Of a DNA stretch of 64,000 nt, positions 1 to 13,300 are shown in pieces. The position numbers and the translations under genes were made by a program. Source of the DNA: Acephala macrosclerotiorum (taxonomy: Eukaryota > Ascomycota > Leotiomycetes > Helotiales > Mollisiaceae); contig MU119273.1 in the NCBI GenBank assembly GCA_014904845.1, positions 71,743-135,742 on the forward strand. Direction: 5' to 3'. The notes under the pieces were generated by a model. The model had not been told where the DNA came from, did not search any database, and was given only the letters and a program-made list of their open reading frames with translations. Within the stretch, counting starts at the first letter, position 1. Each line of letters opens with the position of its first letter.

Positions 1-1352
1 TTGAGTGCTGACAAAACAGGTCTTCCGAAGCACGGGATCCCAAGCGGTCTGTCCATGGGGGCGAACTCGAGTCTCGGGACAGTTTTCGGTCCACCTTGAC
101 CCGAACTTGTTTGTCTGTATCTTGGGTTCTGAAAATGCGGGAGAACAACAATCAAATCGAGCCTCGGGGACTGGAGTTTAGTGCCATCGCAAGTGCTGCT
201 GTCGTTACAAGCGTCGACGCCACCATTTAAAGTGCAAGCTACGGCTCTAGCCTTCCGTCTTGTCGACACAAGCCAAGGTCTTGATTACGGAAGCGAAGTG
301 TACTCGAGTAATCATCGCGCGGAGCAACGTGACATCTTCGTCTCAACCAAATCTTCAGGACTTGTTGACGGGAAGCGGTATGGTCCCTAACGTGAAACTA
401 ACTCGCGTTGGATATTTTTTTCTTTCACGGTATCGAAATTCGACATCTCGGTGGGTGGTTTGTGGAACGCACAGACTCTATCAGATGAACGATCTCGAAC
501 CTCACAAGCAAAAAGCAATTAAAGAAACCAAACCATTAAGGAAAGGAGAAGCTCTCCGGCCCCCATTTGGGATTCCTGGCGAATGGAAAAGCGCCTGGGC
601 AACGGCCTTACTCGGCCAATTGTTGATCGAACAGAACAGACCTCTTTGTTGCTTTTCTCGTGGTCGACTTCACGACTTCGTGCCTCACTCACATGGATGA
701 GGCATGAACATGAGGAATGCTCGCCTCGCCTTTGTTGATATTACCCGACGACGGACTCGCAAGAATCGCAGCAAGGTACATCCTCGAAGTGAAGCCCTAA
801 CTTCAAGATACTCGGAGAGTAGCGATTTGCTCGCCTTGTACTTTCCTGAAGTGTTCATGGCGATATCTCTGATTCGATGCTCAATCTTTCGTTCCGTTTC
901 CCCACACGCACATCTGCCGAGGCGATTCAGGCTGTGCGTCGAAACGGCTTGTATCAGTGTGACTTCTTGCTGGCAGGAACTAGAGAAAAAGCCACCTGCA
1001 GCCCATAAAAGGGAGAGGCTTACTTAATTTTTCAGAAGACCCTGATGTTTTGGGCGTAGTCTCAGATGATGGGAACTTGAGCATTTGCGATAACGATTGC
1101 GCCAAGCCAGAAAACAAAGTGTGGATCTTGTGGCTTCAAGCCACAGCGCCTGGGGGTTCTGTGGAAGGGCCAAGAGATGTCTGTGAGCTTTGTGTTTGCT
1201 TGTCTAGCTAGGTGCTGCTAGGTGCTAGGTAGCTGGACATCGAATTCTCTCGATCCCGCATTGAGCGCAAGAAAGTCCACGACGGACAGAACGGCGAGCT
1301 CTTGCTCAATACCAGACTTGGGGGCGCTGACGAAAAGAGGTAAGTGAAATTA

Positions 1353-1394
1353 ACTACTTCTACTACTACTACTACTACTACTTCTTCTTCTTCT
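1353..1394. repeat. TAC/TTC trinucleotide microsatellite
   Basis: Direct reading shows about eight consecutive TAC units followed by TTC units. It is a simple repeat with no sign of function. Confidence 0.85.
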
Positions 1395-2165
1395 GGCTGA
1401 ATGGCAGAGGAGACCGAAGAGGCCAAGTAGAGCTTTCCATCCATCAGATGCACGCATCTCAGTCAGTGTGTTGATATCATCGCATCGATCTATTAGTATT
1501 CCGCCATCGACGGGGATTCGCTGATGAGAATGGTGGCGCATCAGTGGTCTCTTCCCTCGCAGGCTCCCCCATGGCTGGCGCAACGCCACCGACCGTCTCT
1601 CCTACACGCCTCACATCACCCCTGGCCTCTGATCCCTACCTCAGCGTCATTTCGGGGTCCATCTGAAGATGAACAGGGCCACTGAAGCCCTGGAAGCCCT
1701 GCAGCAGGACAGCCATTGGGGTGTACTGAAGCACCGCCGCTGAATCACTGGAGCACGCTGAGTGGTTATGCGGAGTCCAACTCCTCGACGGCGTACCACG
1801 CTGAATGGTCTGGTGTGAGGCTTTGGATCCACTATCGTGAAGCTTGTTGGAAGTGGTTGTAACTTGTATCTGACCTGCCGCTGCCGGGAACATGACTTGT
1901 TTGCCCGTTGGCCGTCATCATGACAGCAGTTCTTCGAGGTACAGACGTGTAAATCCCCCTTTCCCAGCCCAATTAGGCCTGCACTTACTGCCCACCTACG
2001 CCATGGCGATTCCCATTGCCGCAATCGTCGTGCACATCCATTTCTGCGTCCCAAAGCAGGAGAATGGCATGCGGCCCCAACCTATCGGGTTCGTGAGACC
2101 ATCAGCCAGTGGTGCTCTCCTCGCCCATTCTCCATCCCAGTGACGGTCGCACTCCCTCACGCGCC

Positions 2166-2214
2166 CCCTACCCTGCCCTGCCCTGCCCTGCCCTGCCCTA
2201 CCCTACCCTACCCA
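2166..2214. repeat. CCCTG/CCCTA pentanucleotide tandem repeat
   Basis: About nine C-rich five-base units are seen, first CCCTG and then CCCTA. The unit is not the six-base fungal telomere repeat, so this is a microsatellite rather than an interstitial telomere. Confidence 0.85.
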
Positions 2215-2559
2215 CACCCATTACCCTCCACCCTCCGACCCGCTACACACACTCCTCTGCGAGGCCCGTTCTTATTCCCAGGCGCGTGCACTGATTGGTG
2301 CAAGTCCGCGTGCCTCAGCGGAGGTGGCTGTCTCTCGTCTCTCAGGAAAACTTGAACCACCCGTTGTGGAGGCGCTCACTAGATGCACTAGGCGCACTAG
2401 ACAGACACTTGCTGCTGGACTACCGGAGTCGATTTCACTCAGTCTCAGGGCCCCTCCCGAACCAACGCCACGCTACGCTGCAATCCGATAGAAAACTAGG
2501 GCAGCAGAAACCCTGACACTGACACCAACACCGACCCTGACGTTGTTTATTATTCCATT

Positions 2560-2560
2560 C

Positions 2561-2591
<31 letters not shown>

Positions 2592-2595
2592 TTTG
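2560..2595. repeat. TTAT tetranucleotide microsatellite
   Basis: About nine uninterrupted TTAT units. A short run of CTAC units follows at about 2617-2630. Confidence 0.9.
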
Positions 2596-2997
2596 GGCGA
2601 CGGGTCGAGGTATTGTACCTACCTACCTAGCAGGAGTCGGAGTACCATTCATGCCTCCCCGGTCTAAGCTAGACGCGTTGCTGTTTCTTCCACGTACGCC
2701 GTGTTGTACTACTCTCTCTGGCTCCTGGTTAGTTCGTTGACGGCTCCGGATGCAGTTGAGATCTTGGTCTCCTGTCCTTGTCTTGTCTTGTCTTGGCTTG
2801 GCCGATGCAAAACTACCGTGCTCACATCTCCCAGTCGTGCTAGCTGCTCGGGATTTTGTGAGTTGATTGTCGATGGCCCTCACCCACCCTGGCCATCCCT
2901 GCACCTCTCCATCATAGATAGCACATACCCAATACCCATGGTCCGCGGTCCCATATCCCTCATCCTCGTCCATACACGCCCCCATACGTTAGACACC

Positions 2998-3098
2998 TCC
3001 ACCACATCGACAAGCACCTCCACTACCACTACCACTACCGCTACCACTACTTCTACCCCGACCACTACCACGACCTCTACCACTACCACCACCACCTA
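2998..3098. repeat. ACC/ACT-rich imperfect triplet repeat
   Basis: About 100 bases made almost entirely of ACC, ACT, ACG and TCT triplets on plus. It reads as Thr/Ser-rich on plus and Val or Gly/Ser-rich on minus, which explains the long open frames over it. I treat those frames as repeat artefacts. Confidence 0.8.
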
Positions 3099-3900
3099 TG
3101 GAATTCTTATGTAAAGCTCCTTTGCCCCCCGCCTTGTGATCGACCTCATATACTTCCCAATTCCTCCCAAAGGTCTCCATCAACGCACACGCCCCAATCT
3201 GCTTCGGAGTACTACTTGACTAGACACACTACGATCTCCCGCCGTAGAAGGTCTCAAATACTCGTGGCCTCCGATCTTCACCATCTTCATCCAAGTTCGC
3301 CCAACCGGCCCATCACATCATCACCGCCCACCACGCTTTGCCATTCATATACCAGTCGATCACCAGACTGCCGAGGGCATTGACAGCTCTCACTACCCTC
3401 GAAGTGGAACTCATCTTATGAGCTTAATCTCAGGTACATCTCCGCACCGCACAAAAGTACGACTCGCAGCCTCCAAGGGAATCAGGAGAACTTCACTGTT
3501 GCCGATCTTTTCTGAGAGCATCCCAAGCTTCTCCCGGCCCCACTGTTCAACCATATCCCAGGCTGCTCAAAAGTCGAGCGAAGTCAGCTCCTACGCTACG
3601 CACTCCGCCTTCTCTATCAGACGAATAGCATCTGCCCGACGTCAGGAACGGCCTCATCAATCCTGGCAACCAACCAACTGCTTGGTTCTGTCTCGGTATT
3701 TCTGTTGCATCGAGAAGCACATAAGGACGCTGATCCCACCCCTCAAGACCAAACTAATCGTCTCTCCATTTCTGCGACATCGCCTCGGCCGGAAGTGACA
3801 CGACTTTCTACGGGATCCTGCATCTGATCCACGTCTCTTTGAAACTACTATTCTTCTGAGAGAACACTCCCGTCACGTTTGACACTCGATCGTCTTTAAG

Positions 3901-5152
3901 ATGACTATGGCCATCGAAAATCAACAACGCTTCGGCGGCATGAACTTCGACCACATGTCTTACTCCAATCCTCCCCAATTCACCAACCCATGGTCTGCGT
4001 CGTCGTCCTCGCCCGCCCAGAACCATGGCCTCTACGCCAGCTCGCACAACCACAACATGAATCCCAATCTGGGACTCGAGAGCAACATTGGAAAGCATGA
4101 ATCACCCCGCGTGAACAGCAATGTATCAATGGGATCTTATGCCAGCGTACCAATGTCCGCGGCATCGTCAGGTAGCCCTCTCATGGCGGATGTATATGGC
4201 GAACAGGATTTACTCACCATGCCCCAAGATTTGCTGAGTCCTGCCCGCTCTGTTTCTACCGGATATGGCAACGAGCACGCGTACTCGAGCGCTCCCTCGC
4301 CAGTAAACCACTATGCGCCGACCTCCACCCCGTACGAATCCATGGGCTATGCCCCAGCACCAGTGCGATCGACCTATGCCATCCAACAACAGGAAAATGC
4401 AAGACGATTATCACAACCGTCAGTACCCTCAAGCTCTTTCCTCGATATTTCGGAGGACGCGCAACGCCTTCAACGCCAAAATTCACTTATTGACTTCAAT
4501 GACAGAGGACTTCACCATGAGTCAACACGAAGCTTCGGCGACGCGATCGATGCTAGCAGAGGCATGATCGCCATGAGCCAAAATACGACACCGCGCAACA
4601 TCTATGGAGGACAAGGACGAGTGGGAAGAGGGTCAGGTGACTCATATGGATTCCCAACGACACACTCGACCAGCTCCTCGATCTCTTCATCAGGCACCTA
4701 CCCATCATACTTCGGTGGTTCAGTCGATTCATCAGTAAGTGATTACTCGAACGCTGGTTCCGACATCGAGTCGGTTTCCTCGCGAACATTACCGAGACCA
4801 TCAGGTCTTCTCAATGGAGGCATTCCTCCAGCGCCACAATCGATGATGGGTCAGTTTAGCTCAAAGGTGTCGTCGAGCACACAAAAGAAGCACAAGTGCA
4901 AGGTCTGCGATAAGCGATTTACGCGCCCAAGCTCTTTGCAAACACATATGTACAGTCACACTGGCGAGAAGCGTAAGTTTTGAAATACGAATGCGCAAGA
5001 ACTTCTGCTAAAAGGTCACAGCATTCTCTTGCGAAGTTGAAGGTTGCGGAAGACACTTTTCAGTAGTCTCCAACTTGCGCCGACACCGAAAAGTCCACAA
5101 GGGCGAAGCGCGCTCCGAAGCAGGATCAGAAGATCATCAATCGGACGAATAG
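3901..5152 (+). CDS. flbC: FlbC-type C2H2 zinc-finger developmental regulator
   Basis: Predicted 400-residue transcription factor, exons 3901-4972 and 5022-5152. The 49-nt intron (GTAAGT...CACAG) interrupts the linker between two zinc fingers; splicing restores the linker as TGEKPF. Finger 1 uses C333, C336, H349 and H353; finger 2 uses C361, C366, H379 and H383. The finger pair, with a long Ser/Pro/Tyr/Asn-rich N-terminal arm, is the layout of FlbC, an upstream activator of asexual sporulation in Aspergillus. Assignment rests on the highly conserved finger block (core RPSSLQTHMYSHTGEKPF); the N-terminal arm is low complexity. The start is the first ATG of the frame, after a CTTTAAG context. 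DNA binding in the nucleus is expected from the family; the target genes cannot be read from the sequence. Confidence 0.85.
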
Positions 5153-8100
5153 ACGCAAAAACCCTCTCACGATACGACTTCTTCATTACGAACATGTTGA
5201 TATACGTCTCGCTTCCGTGGCCCCTCTCCAGGATATCTGGTCGCCGCTCAAGCCAGTAAAAAGTCGGATTTTACGCCCTGTGTTGATTACGAATTGTGTT
5301 TTTGTGTTTGCGATATCCCTTCAGCGTTGTTGATATCCCACTGTGCGAAAGGGTGCGGAGGAAATCTGTCTGTTTACGCTTACTTATTGTAATTTTTTTG
5401 CTGCTGTTGTTGGGCAGTACGTTTCGGCCTAGATAAATATTCTCTTCTAATACTTTCATTCACAAAAGTACAAGATGGAGACGGTACTATTTGGGAACAA
5501 CTGGCGGGAATTGTTTGAGCACTCGATTGAAAGAGCTGCTGTACTTTTGGTTTTTATGGCGTTGCAGGGAAATGGCGGGCAGATCTCCCGTACCGTCTTC
5601 ATGCCATAGATTCTTGAACGGGTCGAGATCTGGCTGAGAGATGGTTGGGAGTTGTACGATTAAGATTGCTTTGATGTGGTTGCTTTTTTGCTTGTTTCTT
5701 CACCCTCGTTACATATACCCCCACGGCTTGGAATCATGGCAGGCAATGGAATGGCTCGAATGGATACATATAGCACAGTCACTACGACTAGAATTAATGA
5801 TACGGAATAGTAGAACATAATTATAGATCTGGACTTCGAAGTGATGTAACATGATCTGCTGCTTGCCACGGTACATGAGATCTGCTCCTTCCTGCGGTAC
5901 TTCCGAGATCTTGGGAAAGTTTTCCCCTTATCCTTCTGCTCGGCGCCAACCGCGGCTCTCCTGTCTCTCCTGTCTATCACTCACCTCACTCACATGTCCA
6001 CTTCAAATATCAACAGCATGCGGCCGCAACTCACCTCACCGCCCCCAACTCTCAACCCTTGCCATCATCAGATTTTTCTCAACCCCATGAACATGATCAC
6101 CACCAAAGAACAATCTGAAACGTTCCAGCATGCTCAAAATCTCAACGTCTATCCCACATCCCGTCATCCAATTTTATTTTCAAGCATCTTTTTTCTCTAC
6201 ACAGCCTCATTCAAAATTACACCCCTCCAAAACAAGCCTGACCCCACCATCTCATGTGGTTTGATGTCGATCACCTACCATAAAAAGGAGACACATCGCC
6301 GTCCACGCTGGCGCCGATCGCCCAAGTCCCGTGATTCCACACCAGGATAAAAGAGCTTGTCTGTTTTTGAGGATAAGTCCGTTGTGGGGTGTGTGGGCAA
6401 GACAACTTGAAACGACAGGGCTGTGTGTACCGGCGCCTTCCTAGCCACTGAACCTCCCTTTGTCGTCATAATTCATCTTTGGAACGATAGATGGAAAAGG
6501 GATGGAAGGGCAAACTTTCCAGGGGATGGACGGATGGATACGATGATGATTTTTGCCACCGACACCGAGGAAAGTTTGTGGTTGGAAAAGGGTTAAGCTT
6601 GATAGGGATAATTTGGAATTTCAGGGTCTGATGGTTACACGAGGCAAGACCAAGGCTGACTTTTGCAAGCGGTGGATGAAGATATCAGATGAAACGAAGG
6701 CGTGTGGGCGAAAAGGGGGCATGATATCAACGGCGCTTCATGGGAAGTCAATCGCTCGGATCTTTTCACCTTCCAGTACTTCCCCAGCGCATTTCTATTT
6801 CTATTCTCATCTGAAGGAAAGAATGGCTTGGAGAAGTTCAGCTGAAGCTGGTGGTGTTAGAACAAGCATCATGATGCGGTGGAGACCCGAGGCAAAAGAG
6901 GCAAACCATACAGAGCTACGAGATAAAGGTATGATGCTGTTCCTGCTACTGTACAAGGCGCATGCAAAAACACGTACTTTGGATCTTGCTGGACCCTCAC
7001 CAATTAGATCTCAAGATAAGATATCCCCTCAACCATCAATCTTTCATCACAGAAGTGGAGAATGGGCAGGGACCCTGAGAAACCTTAAGTCCAATCCAAT
7101 GTCGTAACCCCACCATCCAAGTTCTATTTTACCCAACCAGTTAGAGTTGGTAGGTGAAATATCTATGCCCGATGATGTTATTCGCCATCCCTCATGACGA
7201 GCTCAGATACTTCATTCCTTCCTCTTTTGTCTCCTCACTTTTTGAGGAAAGAGAGGAGATCAGGGGTGAGGTGAGACATTGTCGTCAGTGGCGTTCTTAG
7301 CCGTAGTAACCCTTGCTCCTTCTGTATCCCTGTTGAACATCAAGGGTGCGGGATATCCTGCTCCCTCACATATCAGGCTGTAGTTGGAAAGTGAGGCAAG
7401 GGGTGTGGGGGATTCGGAGGAGATGTTCCGGATGGAGATGTGAATTTGATATGTGCACACTGGTGTTCAACATCCGTGACATGACTTGAAGGAAGAATAC
7501 AAAATCACGAACACCATTCCAGATATATCTAGACGCTGGATTTTGGATTTTGGACTAGAGAATGCGCAACATGCTTGGGATAACAGAAACAGCAGTGAGA
7601 ATGCACCGCAAAACAAAAACGGTAAATGTCTCTCCTCTCCCTTCTCCGAAGCCTCACAGGCAGGCGTTCTTTCCTCATCTGAATCAACACCTACCAAAAG
7701 CCAAAGCAGCCAGCCGCCAAACAAAAATAACGGCTCAGCCACAACCTGCAGCCAAAGCCCTATCCAGACGTCAAGAAAAAGCAAAGCAAAGTAGTTCACT
7801 TCCGGAAGCCTACTACCGAAACAGCCAGTAGAAGGCGGAACGATGTAACGATAAGTGAGAAGTGATGAATAGGAAAAGTGACGCAGAATGTCTCCCGGCC
7901 CCAGACTTCGGCCTCGGAACTTGAGTGTCTCACGGCGGTACTAGATTGTGGATATGTGATCGTGATGAGGTGGTGCGAAATGCAGATGCGATCGTGTGTG
8001 CTTCTGTCGTGCGTCTATGTGCCGGTGAAGAGGTCTGCTACTGCAAGCCAATGAAGAGAGGCTGCACGAACATAGATCGCTGGACTGTGGAAAAAAAATT

Positions 8101-8971
8101 ACAAGGACGACTCGGGAGCGTTGTGCGATGTGAAGCACAGTGCGAGATGTAGGTGAAATTTTTGGTGTTGGCAGGGGAAGCTGCACGGCAGGTGATGCGA
8201 TAAGATGGGGATGACTTCATGGCTGGGATGGAAGGTTCCAAGTGTAAGGATTCGTCGACTTTGGGATTTTGTCATTTTGAGGTTTCCTTGGGAGACGGGA
8301 GAGAGTGACACGACTACGGAGGTTTGCTCCGGAGAGAATGGGATGTTACAACCTCAGGATGAACATGGTTATCCTCAAAGGCTAAGGCTCTGGAGACCAG
8401 TCGGAATCTCTGAGCAAATGTCCCAGTGACACTTTGGACAACTGCAACAGTTTGAAGTTTGTCCCGACCGTCTGACAACAACGGAATCGCCCAAGGATGG
8501 GCCGGGATTGAGAAATGATTGAATGTTCAAGGTGAAGTTGGACAATGAACACTTGAAAATCTCCCTCGAGTACAGAGACATTCTCTGACAAAAAGAAGAA
8601 GACTCCGACATGAAGATAGTATAAAAACATATGAGATGATACAACTCAGGTACAGACATTTTTGTGTAATATTTTCGTCCAATGGCAATGCGCTTCCCCA
8701 CAAGTAGCTAGTCAAGAGACCAAAACTCACGATAGTTGAACTTCAACTTCAATCCTTTTAGTACGTGTTTATGTGCGTCTTGTAAAGCTCTGCTGTTCCA
8801 ACTTCCCAACTCTGGTAAGAAGTTTCTCTCTTGCGCCTTCATTCTTGACCGCGCGCAGACAAAGAAGGACTAGCTTCAGCCTCATCAACATCACCGACTT
8901 TGGTCGCGCGATACCGCTACTCCTCACGTTTCGACCACAAAGTCGCCTCTCACCCGGAATCACGAAGCAAG
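5153..8971. other. 3.8-kb intergenic stretch without a supported gene
   Basis: It begins with the 3' trailer of the FlbC-type gene. Open frames at 6553-7107 and 7486-7794 (plus) have no recognisable domain, and the former begins at a non-ATG codon. I saw no RNA gene or transposon ends. The last few hundred bases should hold the promoter of the membrane-protein gene starting at 8972. Confidence 0.5.
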
Positions 8972-9475
8972 ATGGTCACAACCCGCTCCCAATCAGCCGC
9001 TCCATCCACACCCACTCATCTCTCGCCAAACGACTACGCCAAATCCTCTTCCACATCCGTTTCAAGAGCCTCTCCCTCCCCCTTACGACCACCAAACCCC
9101 CGTGCCTTCTCCAGTAACCACATCGGCCCACCACCAGACCTATTTCCCACGCTCTCCGCTCACGCCTCACGAATCCATAAAGCAAAATCGAATATCCTGC
9201 TCTTACTCCTTCTCACCACCCTGCCCATTGGTCTTTACCTTTTAAACCCTACTTTACTCTCATCTGTAACAAAATATCTCTCAAACGCAGAATGGGGAAC
9301 AGCTGCCGTTGCGAGTATGATCGTAGGAGCTGTCATGACTACGGGTTTGTACTGGACAGATGCTCGGACAATTGATTGGTATCAGGTTGTGTTTGGGTAT
9401 GGGTGGTTGGCTATCCCAGTTCTGGGAGTCTTAGGGTGGACTGTTGTGATGGCTCAGGAGGGGGGGGATGGTTGA
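8972..9475 (+). CDS. Small three-helix membrane protein, function unknown
   Basis: Single-exon frame of 167 residues. The first in-frame ATG (8972, context GCAAGATGG) is used; the frame is open further upstream but has no ATG there. Residues 1-75 are polar and Ser/Pro-rich. Three hydrophobic segments follow: one starting with a run of leucines after Asn (about residues 80-105), one around WGTAAVASMIVGAVMTTGLY, and one around GYGWLAIPVLGVLGWTVVM at the C-terminus. The tail is short and acidic/glycine-rich. No family was recognised. A cytosolic N-terminal arm with a membrane-embedded C-terminal half is inferred from hydrophobicity only. There is no intron and no co-transcribed neighbour. Confidence 0.6.
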   Translation: MVTTRSQSAAPSTPTHLSPNDYAKSSSTSVSRASPSPLRPPNPRAFSSNHIGPPPDLFPTLSAHASRIHKAKSNILLLLLLTTLPIGLYLLNPTLLSSVTKYLSNAEWGTAAVASMIVGAVMTTGLYWTDARTIDWYQVVFGYGWLAIPVLGVLGWTVVMAQEGGDG

Positions 9476-10371
9476 TGGTTGATGTAGACTGAGAGCTAAA
9501 ACATGGATAGCTGGCCGTTGGCTTGTAAGATGAAGCGCTTCTGAAAAGGGGGTATGGGGAGTGTCGAACGATGAGGTTCGTAAATGCCCGTAATGGCGGG
9601 GGTACGATGGATGCGAAAACTTGGTGTTTGCCGGGATGATGGATAGAATTCCGAGGATGCCGTAAAGCGGTTGATACGAGAAAGGGAAACACCATGAAAT
9701 GCAGGGTGAAACCCTGCAACCATGTAGGCGGCTTAGTGCTCTGAAGGGAAGGGCCAAGATGAACCTAAGCTCTTCCATGACGGGCGACCTTGCCAAAGAG
9801 CTGGGAGTTGAGCCCACATTCATCGTGAAGGACAGGTCCCGAAGATTAGACCGTTGATGTAGATAGAAAATAAATGGTATAAATGTCACAGATCAGGAAG
9901 AGGAGTCGTTGAACCCATTGCATCTGCATTTTAGAATCTGCATTTCTTTTCTTTTTCCATATCCACTCTTAAACCACTTTACATTACACCCCGCTGAACA
10001 TACATGAGCGATAGCCATCTAAGATGTCTCTAAGATGCCTACCCTCGCAGCCTTGTGACGTGACCGCAGAAGAGATATCTTACAAAGAGAAGGTTGAGGT
10101 TTGTAAACATCGGGGTGAATAGCGGTAAACATTAGACGCTTCGTATGTGCGAAGAAGAAGCAACGAAAGAGAACCCGTAGATCAAGCAGCACATAGTGCG
10201 CGTCGTAAAGGTCGTGAAAGTATGCTTAGCATAGAGCAAAGAGCACTAGGCCCTGTATGTGAGGACTCCAAGGGTATGCCGCAAACATGAAACAGAAAGT
10301 TAGAAGGCCGTCCAAATCAGCTTGCCCAGAACGCCCCTTAACCAATCCAAACGCCTTCATTATACTGGTCA
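9476..10371. other. Convergent 3' region between the membrane-protein gene and RAX2
   Basis: Both flanking genes end into this interval, so it should contain two 3' trailers and terminators. A minus-strand frame at 9431-9889 overlaps the end of the plus gene and has no domain signature. I see no other feature. Confidence 0.5.
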
Positions 10372-13300
10372 TCAAAGTGTCGTGCTTTGCTTTTCGACAG
10401 CGCTCCGGCCGCCCGCTAATGAACCAAAGAGTTGTTCGGGAGGGACTCGAGAGAAGCCGTGATTCCTGTCCCAATTTGATGTGGGCGCAGGAACGTAGCC
10501 CTCTCGCTTTCTTCGGAAACGCTCGGACACGACACCTAGAACGACCATCAAGAAGATGATGCCAAGCGCGATAGCGAGTCCAATCAGTACAATGAAGCCT
10601 TTGGCAAGTTTGCCACCTGTTGCTGTTAGCTTGAGAAGGATAAGGGAACGAAGGAAAAACATACCAGAGCTGGAGAAGAAGTTTTGATTCTGGACAAATA
10701 TTTGAGACAAACTTCCACCTGTATTAGATGTAGTTGTCGTGAGAGCAAAAGGCTGGAAAGTGGTGCCATTGAATAGCACAGAGGAGGCATTTCCAAAGCC
10801 TGGAACGTTCAATGCACCGGTAATCATCAAGATCTGGCTACTGGAGACAAGATCCGTGTTGTCATGATCCTTCGTCAATGAAAGTATTTGAAGACCCCGA
10901 ATGTTTGAATTACTTCCGAAAGTGCTTGGCGGGGTCTGGAAAGTGGTGCCATCGAACTTCATGAGGAAAGCTGAACCATTCGTCGCAGTCCCTGCCACCC
11001 AGAACTGACTATTGTCGTTGTTGGCTGTAGTAATTGCGGTGACGGGTCCTGGTATCCCACTTGCTGCTGTTGCACTTGTCCAAGTCTGAGCTTTGGCATC
11101 GTACGTGGCAAGGGATGTGTAGTTGCCATTAACTGTCAAAGACCCTCCGACAAGTAGCGCACTCGTGCTGGTCCAGAGCATGGTACTGGCAGTACCCTCG
11201 AGAGTTGAACCCGGCCTATCCCATTGGGCGACTCCAGTAGTATAGACACAAACAGCAGGACAGCTCAGAGAGCCTGCTGAAGAGAAGCTTCCACCAACAT
11301 ACACATCATTTGTATTGGGTCTGGTGGAGATGGCGTTTACGTCTCCACCAGAGAGAGAAGGCGGCTGAGTTCCGAAAGATGAAGTGATGAGGTCAAATGC
11401 GATCAATCCGCTTACGCTATCACCGTTGACTGTTCCAGTGAGAGAGCCTCCAGCATACAGAGTGTCTGCCTGAACCGCCACAGCCAAGATCGTAGAGTCG
11501 TTTGACAAAGATGGGCCAACTCCAGTGATCGCATCAGAGTTTGACCCGTTGATGAAAAGCAAATTGTTGATAGCTGATCCGTTCGTGCCTATCGCTGTGA
11601 AATGGCCACCAAGAACAGTGACATTGCGGCCACCGTTATCGTAGAAGAGACCGGTGGCAACGCCCGTAACATTTGGACTGGTTGTGGCTCTCTTTGTTAG
11701 GGTGGTTGATGATTGCTGCTGGGTGGGTTGGATATGCACAGGTAGAGTGCTCAGGGCTCCTGATGCAAGAGCCACTGCACCGCTAGCACTGAGCTGCGAA
11801 GTAGACAAGGATCCAGCAAAGAGGTTTCCACCGCCTGGGAGATCAACAGCTACCGTGAGTTGACCTGTAATGCCCATAGCTGCGGTGTTCAAGTTCTGGA
11901 GCCAATTGTTCTTGGAGGGAACCCACACAGCGAATCCGGTAACAGCTACCGAGCTATTGCTGCCAGAGGCAAGGATCTCAGTAAAGTCTCCAGTCAAGGT
12001 GATAACGGTCTCGGGAACATTCGTGGTGATATTCATCGAAAGCGGTACAATGCTCGTCACCAAGCCATTCACGCCCGCTCCGAGTGCAGTCCAGATGTTC
12101 TTTGATGTATCGTAGGAGGCGACATTGTTCAGACCAGTGTTTCCACCAGTACTGGTGTTGGAAAACTTCCCACCAACATAAAGGAGAGTGCCATTCAAGA
12201 ACATTGTCATGACCTGCCCATTTAGACCACTTCCAGAAAGCGCCGTGGTACCAGAACTCGTAACGGAGAAGATGTTGTTGAAGGTGCTGGTCGTAAAGTT
12301 TCCACCAACAAACGTTGTACTTCCAGATGTTTGAAGCGCATTAACACCGGAACCCGTTGGAAGACTCATACCAGCCAAGTCGAAAGTGGAATTAGAGAAA
12401 TCCGCAGTGTTAACAGTTGCTTGACTGGGATCATACTCGAAGATGTTGTTGAGTCCACCGCTGGAAGAGATGAGTGTGAAGCCAACTCGTTGAGCAACAA
12501 TCGTGAGATTCTGGAGGTTCTGACCAGCCACCGGGGAGAGCGTTACTGAAGGCCGGAAGGAGCTAGTACTAGCTTCGATGTAGCCGAAATATATTTGGTC
12601 ATACTTGTCGAAGTTGTTGGTTTGAAAGATCTGAGTTGTGAATCCAGTATTGCTAGTACCCGTAGACATGACACCTGTGATATTGACCTGGCCACGATTC
12701 GCGCAAGAATTGTCCTGGATACAGCCTGGCGTGTAAATGTTGACAGAGTAATTGCCAGACTGTTTGATGTCGGGCAAGAGAGCAACTGAAGCTGCAGTTG
12801 AGCCTCCAGTAAGGGAAGCCGTCAAGTATTCAGAGACGCTTGAATGAGAAGGTGAGATTGCCCAAGGCCCCGTTTGAGTTGCGTTTGAGGCTTCCGCGAT
12901 TCCGGCGCAGGTAGGTTCATTGAAAGTGTTGATTGCGTAAGCGAAGATGTCGTTCTCAAACAGCTCAATTCCGTCCAAGCCACCTCCACTTCCATACCAG
13001 GCTGAAATATCAATCTGGAAGGCGTTCATGCCAATAACATTCACAAAATGAAAATCCTGGAACTTGATACTGCTATTGCTGCTCAAGGGGCACTCTGAAG
13101 AGCAGGAAGCGTTTTGGCCAGTCAGCGGATCGATATAGGTGAAATTCATGATGCCATTGATAGGCATTGCAGTATATCGCCAGGTTTGCGTGCCACGACC
13201 ATCCAGATGCGTGTTCCACAATCTCAACTTCGTGGGCTGGAAACCGAATTGAAAAGTTGCCTTCCAAAAACCTGGGGTGTTGTCAGCTAACAACCAAGTG

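Larger units (their letters stand above)
1..3900. other. Long gene-poor leader region upstream of the FlbC-type gene
   Basis: I could not support any protein gene here. Open frames exist (for example 260-700 and 704-1027 on plus, 1647-2054 on minus) but they start at non-ATG codons or lack recognisable domains. The stretch is pyrimidine-rich and carries several microsatellites, listed separately. It probably contains the promoter and a long 5' leader of the developmental regulator that starts at 3901. An ATG-started open frame of about 126 codons (3418-3798) lies in the presumed leader and may be an upstream open frame or lie partly in a leader intron. Confidence 0.5.

Noticed and set aside
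260..700. 146-codon plus-strand frame in the left leader region
   Set aside because: Starts at a non-ATG codon, no domain, composition like surrounding non-coding DNA.
2166..2214. C-rich five-base repeat as interstitial telomere
   Set aside because: The unit is CCCTG/CCCTA, not the six-base telomere repeat.
2701..3183. Thr/Ser-rich (plus) and Val- or Gly/Ser-rich (minus) frames
   Set aside because: Produced by the triplet repeat at 2998-3098.
6553..7107. 184-codon plus-strand frame
   Set aside because: Non-ATG start, no recognisable domain, no exon partner.
9431..9889. 152-codon minus-strand frame
   Set aside because: Overlaps the end of the plus-strand membrane-protein gene and has no domain.
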